DNA of 45,006 bases from NCBI RefSeq assembly GCF_015206815.1, contig NZ_JADEXZ010000051.1, forward strand, positions 1 through 45,006, written 5' to 3'. Below the pieces are notes generated by a model that saw only the letters and a list, made by a program, of their open reading frames with translations, did not search any database and was not told the origin of the DNA. Of this stretch, positions 35,258-42,605 are shown in pieces (the stretch's first letter is position 1; each line of letters opens with the position of its first letter). Both the position numbers and the translations under genes were made by a program. The DNA is from Fortiea sp. LEGE XX443. GTDB lineage: Bacteria; Cyanobacteriota; Cyanobacteriia; Cyanobacteriales; Nostocaceae.

Positions 35258-37318
35258 TTAATTTGTCACAGATTGAGCTTCTTGATACATGATTTCCTGA
35301 AATTGGATCATGTCTTTTTGCGGATCTGCGATGCTAACTTTTACTAATAACTGTTCGCCTAAAACTACAGAACGTTTAAAGGACATTGGCAATTGCAAGC
35401 CCAAATCTTCTAGCAAAATCAGTGCCAAGTTACTGTCTTCTCGCAGCCACATTAAGACTGTGACTGGCCAAATTTGCTCTGGATTGCGGCGGAGATATTC
35501 TAAAGCCCAATATCTATTAGTTTGTCGTTCTACCATTGTTAGCTCTTGGGTAATGGTAGAGACAGTCATCATTACTTCTTTGAGTTGTTCTGCGGAAAAT
35601 GGCAGCACTTCGCCGCGCAGGTGGGCTTTTAGTTGAAAGTGGGTAAGTAAATCACTGTAGCGGCGAATGGGAGATGTTGCTTGGGTGTAGGTATCTAAAC
35701 CTAAACCTGCATGGCGTACAGGGGTAATACTCATTTCACTCTTAGGCATACAACGCCGCATTGCACAAGAGCGGACAAATCCAGCAGGTAGCTGAATTAA
35801 TTCTTCTTCTGGCGGTAATTCTGGCTGTGGCTGACCGCGAAAGGGCAAGGGTATATTATGAGTCTGACCATAACGGGCAGCAACTTCGCCAGTCAGAATC
35901 ATCATTTCTGCCACCAGTTGCCGTGATGAAGAATCATCTAAAATATCAATGCTAATCTCGTCGTCTTTGACTTTAATCATTGCCTCTGGCATGTTGATGC
36001 TGATGGCTCCTTGATTGTAGCGCCAAGATTTACGCTTTTTTGCCCAAGTAGCGATCGCTGCAATTTCTGGTTCTGCTTGCACTCCTAATTCCAACATCTC
36101 ATCCACATCTTCGTAGGTGAGACGGTAAGTCGGTTTAATCAAGCTGGCATGAATACTGTAATCTTCTACCGCCCCGTTGCTATCTAAAATAATTCCAAAA
36201 CTCAGGGCGCAGCAAATTCTTCCCTGTACCAGACTCATTGGCCCAGTTGCCAAGATTTCCGGAAACATGGGAACCATGCCTGTGGGTAAATAAACTGTAC
36301 TTCCCCGCTTTCTGGCTTCTAAGTCTAAGTCGTCTTCTGGCTCTAACCAACGAGTCGGATCAGCAATATGAGTCCACAGCCTTTCTCGCCCATCGGAGAG
36401 TGATTCCCAACTGAGGCCATCATCGATCTCGGTCGTACTTTCATCATCAATTGTGTAAACTTTTAGATGGGTCAAATCCAGGCGATTTACATCTAAGTCT
36501 GTGGTTGGGGAATCCAAACGCTGTTGCGCCACTTCTAATACCTTGCTAGGAAACTGAACTGGAATTGACGAACGACGCAGGAACAAGTTCTCGTAAGGAC
36601 TCCACCAGCCCAGGTCTATCAATAATTGAAAAGCTCCTTGAGGGGTTGCTGGTCTCCCCAACATATTCATCGTTTCTAAAACTGGTGCTGGTGGCGGATA
36701 AGCCCTAGGGAGAGTATCATAACTGACTCCCATTCGCACAATATCTGCCAGCAGCGCTGCGTATTTTTCTAATGCTTCAAGGCGCTGGCGATCGTGCCTT
36801 TGCCATTCTACAGCCTCACCTTTGAGCGCCTGTTCTACACGAGTCAAAAATTCCTGCTGTCCCTTAGCTTTGAGGGCTTCTACTTCTATCTGGTGTTTAC
36901 GCTCTGCTACTTGAGCCGCTGTGCGTGGTTCGTAAGCGTCTGCTTTTTGCTTGAAATAAAGCTTATCATCTGACAACAAGCAATGGGCTGCATAACAAGG
37001 GGCTGGTTCTGATTCTGAAAATAGCAGATTTGCCATTTCGGCTGGTGAGACTGTCTCCCCATCCTCCACTAGTAATTCCCAAGCTACTTCTAAGCTGGAT
37101 GGGTCTAAATAAGGCTGGACTTGTTCCAGAAATTTTGTAATCTCAGAGGACTTGTAGGTTTGTCCGTTAACTGTATAAGTAATTTGTCTAGGCGCGAGGC
37201 TGTGGGATTGACCACGTTCATCTACCACAAACCAACGGGTTTTTCCATCTGGACGATCTACCACACCCAGACGGCGATCGCCTTGAACCCTAAATTCAAC
37301 TAGCGTCCCCTTCTCCAC
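35258..37318 (-). CDS. RNase II/R family exoribonuclease
   Basis: A 686-aa 3'-to-5' exoribonuclease with an RNB domain from about residue 275. The metal site reads TIDDESTTEIDDGL: Asp291, Asp299 and Asp300 match the RNase II aspartates, while the position of RNase II Asp207 is Glu297. Other motifs are HIADPTRWLEPEDDLDLEAR, RKRGSTVYLPTGMVPMFP and TQATSPIRRYSDLL. The N-terminal 270 residues hold a diverged cold-shock-like part and a charged helical insert; the C-terminal S1 part is short. Start is GTG 37318. Located next to ribosomal protein genes, it probably serves RNA processing or decay. Confidence 0.88.
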   Translation of the reverse strand: MEKGTLVEFRVQGDRRLGVVDRPDGKTRWFVVDERGQSHSLAPRQITYTVNGQTYKSSEITKFLEQVQPYLDPSSLEVAWELLVEDGETVSPAEMANLLFSESEPAPCYAAHCLLSDDKLYFKQKADAYEPRTAAQVAERKHQIEVEALKAKGQQEFLTRVEQALKGEAVEWQRHDRQRLEALEKYAALLADIVRMGVSYDTLPRAYPPPAPVLETMNMLGRPATPQGAFQLLIDLGWWSPYENLFLRRSSIPVQFPSKVLEVAQQRLDSPTTDLDVNRLDLTHLKVYTIDDESTTEIDDGLSWESLSDGRERLWTHIADPTRWLEPEDDLDLEARKRGSTVYLPTGMVPMFPEILATGPMSLVQGRICCALSFGIILDSNGAVEDYSIHASLIKPTYRLTYEDVDEMLELGVQAEPEIAAIATWAKKRKSWRYNQGAISINMPEAMIKVKDDEISIDILDDSSSRQLVAEMMILTGEVAARYGQTHNIPLPFRGQPQPELPPEEELIQLPAGFVRSCAMRRCMPKSEMSITPVRHAGLGLDTYTQATSPIRRYSDLLTHFQLKAHLRGEVLPFSAEQLKEVMMTVSTITQELTMVERQTNRYWALEYLRRNPEQIWPVTVLMWLREDSNLALILLEDLGLQLPMSFKRSVVLGEQLLVKVSIADPQKDMIQFQEIMYQEAQSVTN

Positions 37319-37357
37319 AACTCTCGCACTCTTTTAATTTTAGATTTTGGATTTTGC

Positions 37358-37445
37358 GGAAAGTTGCGTGGGCGGGTTTCCCATGTCAGTCGCTACAACG
37401 GAGGGAACCTCCGCAACGCACTGGCTCGACTTGAGCAAACTTTCC
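37358..37445. repeat. Dispersed palindromic repeat
   Basis: Ends GGAAAGTTGC (37358-37367) and GCAAACTTTCC (37435-37445) are inverted near-complements. The interior carries GGGCGGGTTTCCC and the nearly palindromic CAACGGAGGGAACCTCCG. Its length (88 bp) and structure fit a small MITE or REP-type element. Confidence 0.55.
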
Positions 37446-37590
37446 AAGAAGGATTTTAGATTTATTATTAAATCTTGAATCCTATTAATTTTATGTAGGA
37501 ACCAATTTTACACTTTATTATTCAGATTTGAGATTTTGGACTCAGAAAGACAAAGCTTTTCCTGTTAATCCAAAATCTGTCTTTAAAAGT

Positions 37591-37618
37591 TAGGCGGGAC
37601 GGAAACCGACACCGCCTA
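37591..37618 (-). terminator. Hairpin after rpsR
   Basis: On the minus strand, TAGGCGG and CCGCCTA pair around a 14-nt loop 32 bp past the rpsR stop, followed by ACTTTTAAAG. The stem is GC-rich and the T-run short; a plausible end for the rpmG-rpsR transcript. Confidence 0.5.
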
Positions 37619-37649
37619 CTTTCTGCAAAATCCTAAATTTAAAATTGAT

Positions 37650-37865
37650 TTAACCTTCGGCGTTGATGAATGGTAACAATGCTACAATCCGTGCGCGTTT
37701 AATTGCTAATGTTAAGGCTCTTTGTTGCTGACAAGTTAGCCCAGTAATCCGACGAGGTAGTATTTTACCCCGCTCGGTAATAAACTTACGCAATAAATCA
37801 ACATCCTTATAATCGATTGGCTCTTCTGGCTTAATTGGAGACAGACGACGACGATAATAGCTCAT
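37650..37865 (-). CDS. rpsR: 30S ribosomal protein S18
   Basis: A 71-aa basic protein with the S18 signature: [20 protein letters not shown] followed by [20 protein letters not shown]. It binds 16S rRNA together with S6 in the small subunit platform. Start ATG 37865 is only 2 bp from the rpmG stop, so the two are translated from one transcript. The rpl33-rps18 order is also kept in plastid genomes. Confidence 0.97.
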   Translation of the reverse strand: MSYYRRRLSPIKPEEPIDYKDVDLLRKFITERGKILPRRITGLTCQQQRALTLAIKRARIVALLPFINAEG

Positions 37866-37867
37866 CT

Positions 37868-38062
37868 TTACTTAATTTCCTTGTGAACGGTATGTTTATT
37901 GCAATGGGTACAGAACTTTTTCAGTTCTAAACGGTTGGTCGTATTACGACGATTCTTCATGGTGGTATACCGGGACACACCAGGAGAACGCTTGTCTGGA
38001 TTGCTACGACACTCGGTACATTCTAGTGTCACTATTATGCGGACACCTTTACTCTTAGCCAT
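37868..38062 (-). CDS. rpmG: 50S ribosomal protein L33
   Basis: A 64-aa basic protein. ECTECRSN (13-20) and [15 protein letters not shown] (about 48-62) carry two CxxC pairs, a zinc-ribbon form of L33. [20 protein letters not shown] is the typical core. It is the first gene of the rpmG-rpsR pair, with its promoter in the 44-bp gap to the RDD gene or upstream of that gene. Confidence 0.97.
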   Translation of the reverse strand: MAKSKGVRIIVTLECTECRSNPDKRSPGVSRYTTMKNRRNTTNRLELKKFCTHCNKHTVHKEIK

Positions 38063-38106
38063 AATCTTACAAACAGTAAAGCCTGAAGAGAAATTAACAC
38101 AAATAA

Positions 38107-38664
38107 CTATCTTCGCACATTTTTTTGCAAAGTATCAACTAAGCGCTTGATTTTTAGATCAAGTGAGTAGCCCCGACGTGACGAAACTATAAAAGACCTA
38201 GCATAACGGTCATGCAAAGCTTGACGCAAATGGGTATCAGAGAAAGCTGTACCACAGTCTATTGCCAGAGGAAGTATTAGCAGTATAGCAGTGGGATTAG
38301 CTCGGATGTTGCCGAGGGCGATCGCCACCAACAAAGCACCAAAGCAAATTATAGCTTCTCGCTTCACCAGCGCCAGCAACTCTGGCACTCTACCCACTAC
38401 TTGACCATTTTCAACTTCTAGTATTTTCAGGTCAAAAGCCCACCGCCCTAAACTTTGCCCTTGATTGTTAAATACCACCACCACCCGCAAAATCAGCCAA
38501 CAGAAGATAAAAACTAGAACTTGAACTAATTGAATCCCAAGACTGTTACTACCAAATAGCGAACTGACTAACCAAGCACCCAGGAAATCCAATCCCAAAG
38601 CCATACCGCGCCGCCAAATTTCGGCCTTAGGATAATGTTTTTGCGTAACTTTTGCGATCGTCAT
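38107..38664 (-). CDS. RDD family membrane protein
   Basis: A 185-aa protein with several membrane segments (about 28-42, 48-62, 100-116 and 120-138). RDD hallmarks: the first helix starts [16 protein letters not shown] with Arg and Asp, and the second carries [16 protein letters not shown] short basic C-terminal tail faces the cytoplasm. RDD proteins are of uncertain function; a few act in ion or compatible-solute transport. It is 44 bp upstream of rpmG on the same strand. Its last residues DTLQKNVRR end at 38107. Confidence 0.82.
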   Translation of the reverse strand: MTIAKVTQKHYPKAEIWRRGMALGLDFLGAWLVSSLFGSNSLGIQLVQVLVFIFCWLILRVVVVFNNQGQSLGRWAFDLKILEVENGQVVGRVPELLALVKREAIICFGALLVAIALGNIRANPTAILLILPLAIDCGTAFSDTHLRQALHDRYARSFIVSSRRGYSLDLKIKRLVDTLQKNVRR

Positions 38665-38721
38665 AATAAAACAAGTATTTTTATTTAAGCGTTGTAAAAT
38701 AATCTATGCTTCTATTTTTAA

Positions 38722-38845
38722 TATAGGACTTACGCAAAATATCTCTGAAACTCTCATTTCTCCGTGACCTCTGCGCCTCTGTGGTAGCCTGCGGCAAGCC
38801 GCTACCGCGTCTACGTTATTCCGTGACTCGTGCGTAAGTCCTATA
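38722..38845. mobile_element. 124-bp MITE-like element
   Basis: Perfect 15-bp terminal inverted repeats TATAGGACTTACGCA (38722-38736) and TGCGTAAGTCCTATA (38831-38845). The interior has a second palindrome (GGTAGCCTGCGGC...GCCGCTACC). The TATAGGACT tip is shared with the IS630-type end at 44804-44812, suggesting mobilisation by such a transposase. No coding capacity. Confidence 0.7.
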
Positions 38846-39091
38846 ATATTAAGGTGATGGCTTAGGTGCTTGCTTGAAACACGAAAATATCCCCTATTTT
38901 GATGAGGTTAGTTTAACAAAGGGTAGTTAAGTAAGCTTCGTCTGATATTTTTGAACTTTGAATTCGATTTTGTAAAGTAAATTCATATTTAAATTGATAA
39001 GAGTAAAAATGTGTATCAATTTGTGTAGTTCATCTAACCAGTCTTGTAGGTAATAAGTGCTTTGATATACCATTTGCTTAAGTAAATTTAA
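38846..39091. other. AT-rich spacer, no gene seen
   Basis: Lies between the 124-bp MITE-like element and the small ORF at 39092; together with 38665-38721 it makes a 427-bp gene-less stretch. Nothing beyond AT-rich tracts is apparent. Confidence 0.35.
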
Positions 39092-39334
39092 ATGTGCTGT
39101 GCAATGGATGTCTCAACAAGAATTATCAGCACTATCGAAAAGCGTAAACCTCTTGCTCAGAAAATTGAACAGGTAGAAGGAAATTTTAAAAATCTTTCTG
39201 CTGCACTACAACAACTAGAGACTCATCGCAATTATCTATTCACTCAAGTTGAAGATTCCGCAGCTATTGGAAAAATTCAGGAAATTGATTTATTAAATGT
39301 TCTTCAGGAAACTGAATTATATCGAAATGATTAA
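39092..39334 (+). CDS. Small coiled-coil ORF, possible N-terminal remnant of a larger GTPase
   Basis: An 80-aa frame (ATG 39092; an alternative ATG is at 39104). The translation is helical and charged: STIEKRKPLAQKIEQVEGNF and LSAALQQLETHRNYLFTQVE form a coiled coil. From memory this resembles the N-terminal coiled coil of cyanobacterial dynamin-family GTPases, which would continue for hundreds of residues; here it stops after ETELYRND. It may therefore be a truncated remnant. No ribosome-binding site stands out. It overlaps the next small ORF by 8 bp. Confidence 0.4.
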   Translation: MCCAMDVSTRIISTIEKRKPLAQKIEQVEGNFKNLSAALQQLETHRNYLFTQVEDSAAIGKIQEIDLLNVLQETELYRND

Positions 39335-39500
39335 TCAGTGTACTTCTTTAAATAATCGCCAACAAAAAGACATTATTGACCTTGCTTGGTTTATTATTTA
39401 TTGTAAGAGTAAAAAGTTAGATGCCCCAGAACGTCATAATTGTTGGAAGCATTACTCTAATTTGGTGAAAGAAATAAATTTACTGTTCAATAAACATTAG
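39327..39500 (+). CDS. Small hypothetical ORF
   Basis: A 57-aa frame from ATG 39327 (also open from ATG 39297) that overlaps the end of the previous ORF by 8 bp. The product is polar with an aromatic core (QKDIIDLAWFIIYCKSKKLD) and no recognised family. The overlap would fit translational coupling, but codon evidence is too short to prove it is expressed. Confidence 0.3.
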   Translation: MINQCTSLNNRQQKDIIDLAWFIIYCKSKKLDAPERHNCWKHYSNLVKEINLLFNKH

Positions 39501-39550
39501 TATCTGTAGTGTTATCGCGTAGCGTAACGCATCATCCGAAGGGAGGACGA

Positions 39551-39772
39551 CTATTTCAGACATTCCCAATCCTGTTCCTCAACGATGGGACTGACTAAAT
39601 CACCTAACGTTTTACCTTTACCTGCGATCGCATCTGGGGGAGTGCGGCGTAATCCAAGTTGTGCGGTATCCGAAAGAATCGTGACTATTACATGAGCTTT
39701 GGATATTTTTGGTTCATCTGTTAGCCATTTAACTTGACCATTTTCAATAATGGCTTCATAGCTTTAAAGCAT
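39551..39772 (-). pseudogene. Antitoxin gene broken by a stop at codon 3
   Basis: The minus strand from ATG 39772 reads Met-Leu-stop (TAA at 39764-39766), then SYEAIIENGQVKWLTDEP and KISKAHVIVTILSDTAQLGL, and ends EEQDWECLK-stop at 39551. This is the layout of the roughly 70-aa cyanobacterial antitoxins beginning MLKSYEAI. Changing TAA to AAA restores it, so one nonsense mutation explains the break. No in-frame ATG follows that could replace the start. No toxin gene lies next to it on either side. Confidence 0.7.
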
Positions 39773-39928
39773 TGCTCACTCCGAATTTAAAAGCTAATTA
39801 GGCATGAAAAAATCAATCAATACCGTCTGACTTGAATCCTTACAATATTAACAAATATTTAGAATTAGCACTCAGTTGTCATACCAATTCAAAATGCAAA
39901 ATTAAAAAATATATTTATAGTTTGTTCT

Positions 39929-41170
39929 ATGTTGTCAGTCAAAGATGCAGAAGCAATTATTTTAAATTTGGTGCAACCGTTAGATGCTCAACGGGATGTA
40001 GAAATTGTAGATTTATGGGCAGCAAGCGATCGCATTCTGGCAAACCCCATCACTAGTCAGCTAGATTTTCCTCATTGGGATAATTCTGCGATGGATGGCT
40101 ATGCAGTCCGTTACGAAGATGTAAAGCAAGCTAACGCTGAACAACCAGCTATTTTAGAAATTATTGAGGAAATTCCGGCTGGGTATCAACCAAAATCCAC
40201 AATTCAATCAGGACAAGCAGCCCGAATTTTTACTGGTGCGGTAATTCCAGCGGGTGCAGATACCGTAGTTATGCAGGAGAGGACACGCCGGGAGGAAAAT
40301 CGCGTTTTAATTCTGGCTGCACCCCAACCACAAGAATTTGTCAGACACAAAGCATCCTACTATCAAGCAGGAACCCAACTCTTACCACCAGGAATTAAAT
40401 TAAAGGCGGCGGAAATTGCCGTATTAGCAGCAGCACAGTGTCCCGAAGTCAAGGTTTATCGTCGTCCGCGCGTGGCAATTTTTGCAACTGGCGATGAATT
40501 AGTCACACCAAATACACCCCTACAACCAGGACAAATTGTCGATTCTAATGATTATGCCCTGGCAACTTTAGTCAGAGAAAGTGGCGCAGAACCTTTATTA
40601 TTAGGGATTGTAAAAGATAATCCAGATGCTTTACAACAAACAATTGCCTACGCCATAAATAATGCTGATATTGTGCTTTCTTCTGGTGGGGTTTCTGTAG
40701 GTGAATATGATTATGTTGACAAAATTCTTGAAGCTTTAGCAGCAAAAATCCATATTCGTGCTGTAGAAATGACTCCCGGTAAACCCTTAACTGTTGCTAG
40801 TTTCCCTAATCAACACTCAGCGCTTTACTTTGGGTTACCGGGAAATCCTGTTTCGGCTTTAGTAACTTTTTGGCGGTTTGTACAACCAGCAATTAAAAAA
40901 CTGGCTGGACTTGCTGAGGGTTGGGAGGCAAAATTTGTAAAGGTGCGATCGCATGATGAATTACGCGCCAATGGCAAACGCGAAACTTATATCTGGGGTC
41001 GCTTATATCTAATCAACGGTGTTTACGAATTTCACAAAGCTGGTGGTAGTCATAGTTCTGGCAATTTAATTAACTTAGCTCAAACCAATGCCTTAGCTGT
41101 TTTACCAGTGGGTCAAACATTCATTTCACCAGGGGAGGAAGTTCAAGCTTTGTTACTTGCCAATTCGTAG
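39929..41170 (+). CDS. moeA: Molybdopterin molybdenumtransferase
   Basis: A 413-aa cytoplasmic enzyme that inserts molybdate into adenylated molybdopterin, the last step of molybdenum cofactor synthesis needed by nitrate reductase. Domain order is standard: N-terminal domains with PHWDNSAMDGYAVRYED and FTGAVIPAGADTVVMQE. The MPT-binding domain follows with ATGDELV, SNDYAL, SSGGVSVGEYDYV and MTPGKPLTVA, then GLPGNPVSALV. The C-terminal beta-barrel domain ends the protein. ATG 39929. Its last 18 bp overlap the end of the convergent acetyltransferase gene. There is no other mo- gene in the window. Confidence 0.95.
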   Translation: MLSVKDAEAIILNLVQPLDAQRDVEIVDLWAASDRILANPITSQLDFPHWDNSAMDGYAVRYEDVKQANAEQPAILEIIEEIPAGYQPKSTIQSGQAARIFTGAVIPAGADTVVMQERTRREENRVLILAAPQPQEFVRHKASYYQAGTQLLPPGIKLKAAEIAVLAAAQCPEVKVYRRPRVAIFATGDELVTPNTPLQPGQIVDSNDYALATLVRESGAEPLLLGIVKDNPDALQQTIAYAINNADIVLSSGGVSVGEYDYVDKILEALAAKIHIRAVEMTPGKPLTVASFPNQHSALYFGLPGNPVSALVTFWRFVQPAIKKLAGLAEGWEAKFVKVRSHDELRANGKRETYIWGRLYLINGVYEFHKAGGSHSSGNLINLAQTNALAVLPVGQTFISPGEEVQALLLANS

Positions 41171-41647
41171 CCCCATAATTATTAAATCCCGTTCCATACC
41201 GTCGATTTCGGCTACTTGAGGTAAATGTCCCCAACGGTGAAACCCCGATGCTTCAAATAGTTTTAAACTTGGTTGATTATGGGCAAAAACAAAGCTCAAA
41301 AGGGTTTTTAAGCCTAAACGAGGACTTTCATGAATTGCTTGGACTAAAAGTTGTCGTCCCAAACCGCAACGGTGGAAAGTCGGGGCAATATAAATACTAA
41401 TTTCGGCAGTTGAATTGTAAGCTGGTCGCCCGTAAAATGATTGGAAACTCAGCCATCCAGCAATTCTATCCTCTTGTTCAATTACCCAGAGAGGACGCAC
41501 AGATGGCGATCGCGCGTGAAACCAAGCCATGCGACTTTCTACCGACACAGGTTCTAAATCAGCGGTGGCGAGACGGCTGGGAATTGCAGCATTATAAATA
41601 GCTACGATCGCAGGTAAATCAGTTTCAGTTGCATGGCGGATAGTCAT
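41153..41647 (-). CDS. GNAT acetyltransferase, phosphinothricin acetyltransferase-like
   Basis: A 164-aa acetyl-CoA-dependent N-acetyltransferase. RHATETDLPAIVAIYNAAI is the N-terminal GNAT strand-helix. EISIYIAPTFHRCGLGRQLL carries the acetyl-CoA R/QxxGxG/A loop as HRCGLGRQ. HNQPSLKLFEASGF is the usual C-terminal motif. The overall pattern fits the PAT/Bar subgroup, which acetylates phosphinothricin or methionine-derived amines. ATG 41647 is chosen since TIRHAT is the family start; the frame opens 20 codons earlier. It converges with moeA and overlaps its 3' end by 18 bp. Confidence 0.82.
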   Translation of the reverse strand: MTIRHATETDLPAIVAIYNAAIPSRLATADLEPVSVESRMAWFHARSPSVRPLWVIEQEDRIAGWLSFQSFYGRPAYNSTAEISIYIAPTFHRCGLGRQLLVQAIHESPRLGLKTLLSFVFAHNQPSLKLFEASGFHRWGHLPQVAEIDGMERDLIIMGLRIGK

Positions 41648-41770
41648 CACTGCCGTGTCGGAAAGAATATTTGAGAAAATATTCAAAAATAATACAGTGT
41701 TCCTCAACGGAATTCTATGGTTGCTTCACCAAAAAGAATCTACTGTGTACAAATAAGGCAAGCTATGGAG

Positions 41771-41802
41771 AGGGGTTTTAAGAATAAGTCACACATCGCG
41801 TT
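41771..41802. repeat. MITE-like end fragment left of the 21-bp array
   Basis: AGGGGTTTTAAGAATAAGTC followed by ACACATCGCGTT matches the end at 42457-42489 in the same orientation. Only this end is present. It abuts the start of the tandem array. Confidence 0.6.
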
Positions 41803-41810
41803 AAATAACC

Positions 41811-42280
41811 TCTGAATACTCATAAATGAGTCTTAAAACTTCATTAATAAGTCTTTGATACTCGTGAATGAGTCTTTGATACTCGTGAATGAGTTTTTGA
41901 TATTCGCAGACGAGTCTTGGATACTCGCGGATGAGTCTTTGATATTCGCAGACGAGTCTTGAATACTCGCGGATGAGTCTTTGATACTCGCGGACGAGTC
42001 TTGAATACTCGCGGACGAGTCTTTGATATTCGTGGACGAGTCTTGAATACTCGCGGACGAGTCTTTGATTCTCGCGGATGAGTCTTTGATTCTCGCGGAC
42101 GAGTCTTGAATACTCGCGGACGAGTCTTTGATACTCGCGGACGAGTCTTGAATACTCGCGGACGAGTCTTTGATATTCGTGGACGAGTCTTGAATACTCG
42201 TGAATGAGTCTTTGATTCTCGCGGATGAGTCTTTGATTCTCGCGGACGAGTCTTGAATACTCGCGGACGAGTCTTTTATA
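41811..42280. repeat. Tandem array of 21-bp units (21 full copies, no indels)
   Basis: Twenty-one consecutive units of exactly 21 bp fill 41828-42268, with partial units on both sides. The common unit is GAGTCTTTGAT plus ACTCGCGGAC; a second form has TCTTGAATACTC in place of TCTTTGATACTC, and the forms often alternate. Units 8-14 (41975-42121) and 15-21 (42122-42268) are near-identical, i.e. a 147-bp duplication. Each junction contains ACTCG-CGGA-CGAGT, a 5-bp stem with a 4-nt loop. The minus strand has no stop codon across the array (frame 41801-42298) but also no ATG, GTG or TTG start. Function unknown. Confidence 0.9.
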
Positions 42281-42302
42281 AAAGCTACAGATAAAAACCT
42301 AT

Positions 42303-42496
42303 AAACTTAACGCCGTGTGCAACTTTCTCTCAGACCTAACCCCCAACCCCTTCCCTGCAAGGGAAGGGGAGTAATAATTAAAGCCTCTCTCCTTGCAGGG
42401 GAGCCAGTGCGTTGCGGGGGTTCCCCCCGTTGTAGCAACTGGCGTGAGAGGTTTGGAGAGGGGTTTCAAGAATAAGTCGCACATCGCGTAAACTTA
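42303..42496. mobile_element. MITE-like element, copy 2, with target-site duplication
   Basis: Element 42310-42489 begins ACGCCGTGTGCAACTT and ends with the inverse of ACGCGATGTGCGACTT, the same ends as 6371-6599 in opposite orientation. AAACTTA flanks it directly on both sides (42303-42309 and 42490-42496). The interior has CTTCCCTGCAAGGGAAGG and GTTGCGGGGGTTCCCCCCG palindromes. No coding capacity. Confidence 0.78.
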
Positions 42497-42605
42497 GACT
42501 AAATCTAACCTTTTTCATTACAAATTACGTAATTGCAGCTTCGCGGAGTGTTTTGTAGAGAAGCACGAGTCTGCAAGCATTATTACAAATTACTAAATTA
42601 AACCC

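Larger units (their letters stand above)
37319..37649. other. RNase-rpsR spacer with palindromic repeats
   Basis: Contains a dispersed palindromic repeat (37358-37445) and the hairpin after rpsR (37591-37618), annotated separately. Short TTAGATTTTGGATTTT-type tracts, common in Nostoc spacers, recur at about 37337, 37457 and 37528. No gene seen. Confidence 0.5.

Noticed and set aside
39832-40056. 74-aa frame overlapping the start of moeA
   Set aside because: It overlaps moeA in another frame, and moeA is a complete, well-conserved gene with its own start at 39929.
41811-42280. CRISPR array
   Set aside because: The 21-bp units are contiguous; there are no unique spacers of constant length between repeats and no cas genes in the window.
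42299-42484. 61-aa frame on the minus strand
   Set aside because: Coincides with MITE-like copy 2 and translates its repeats.
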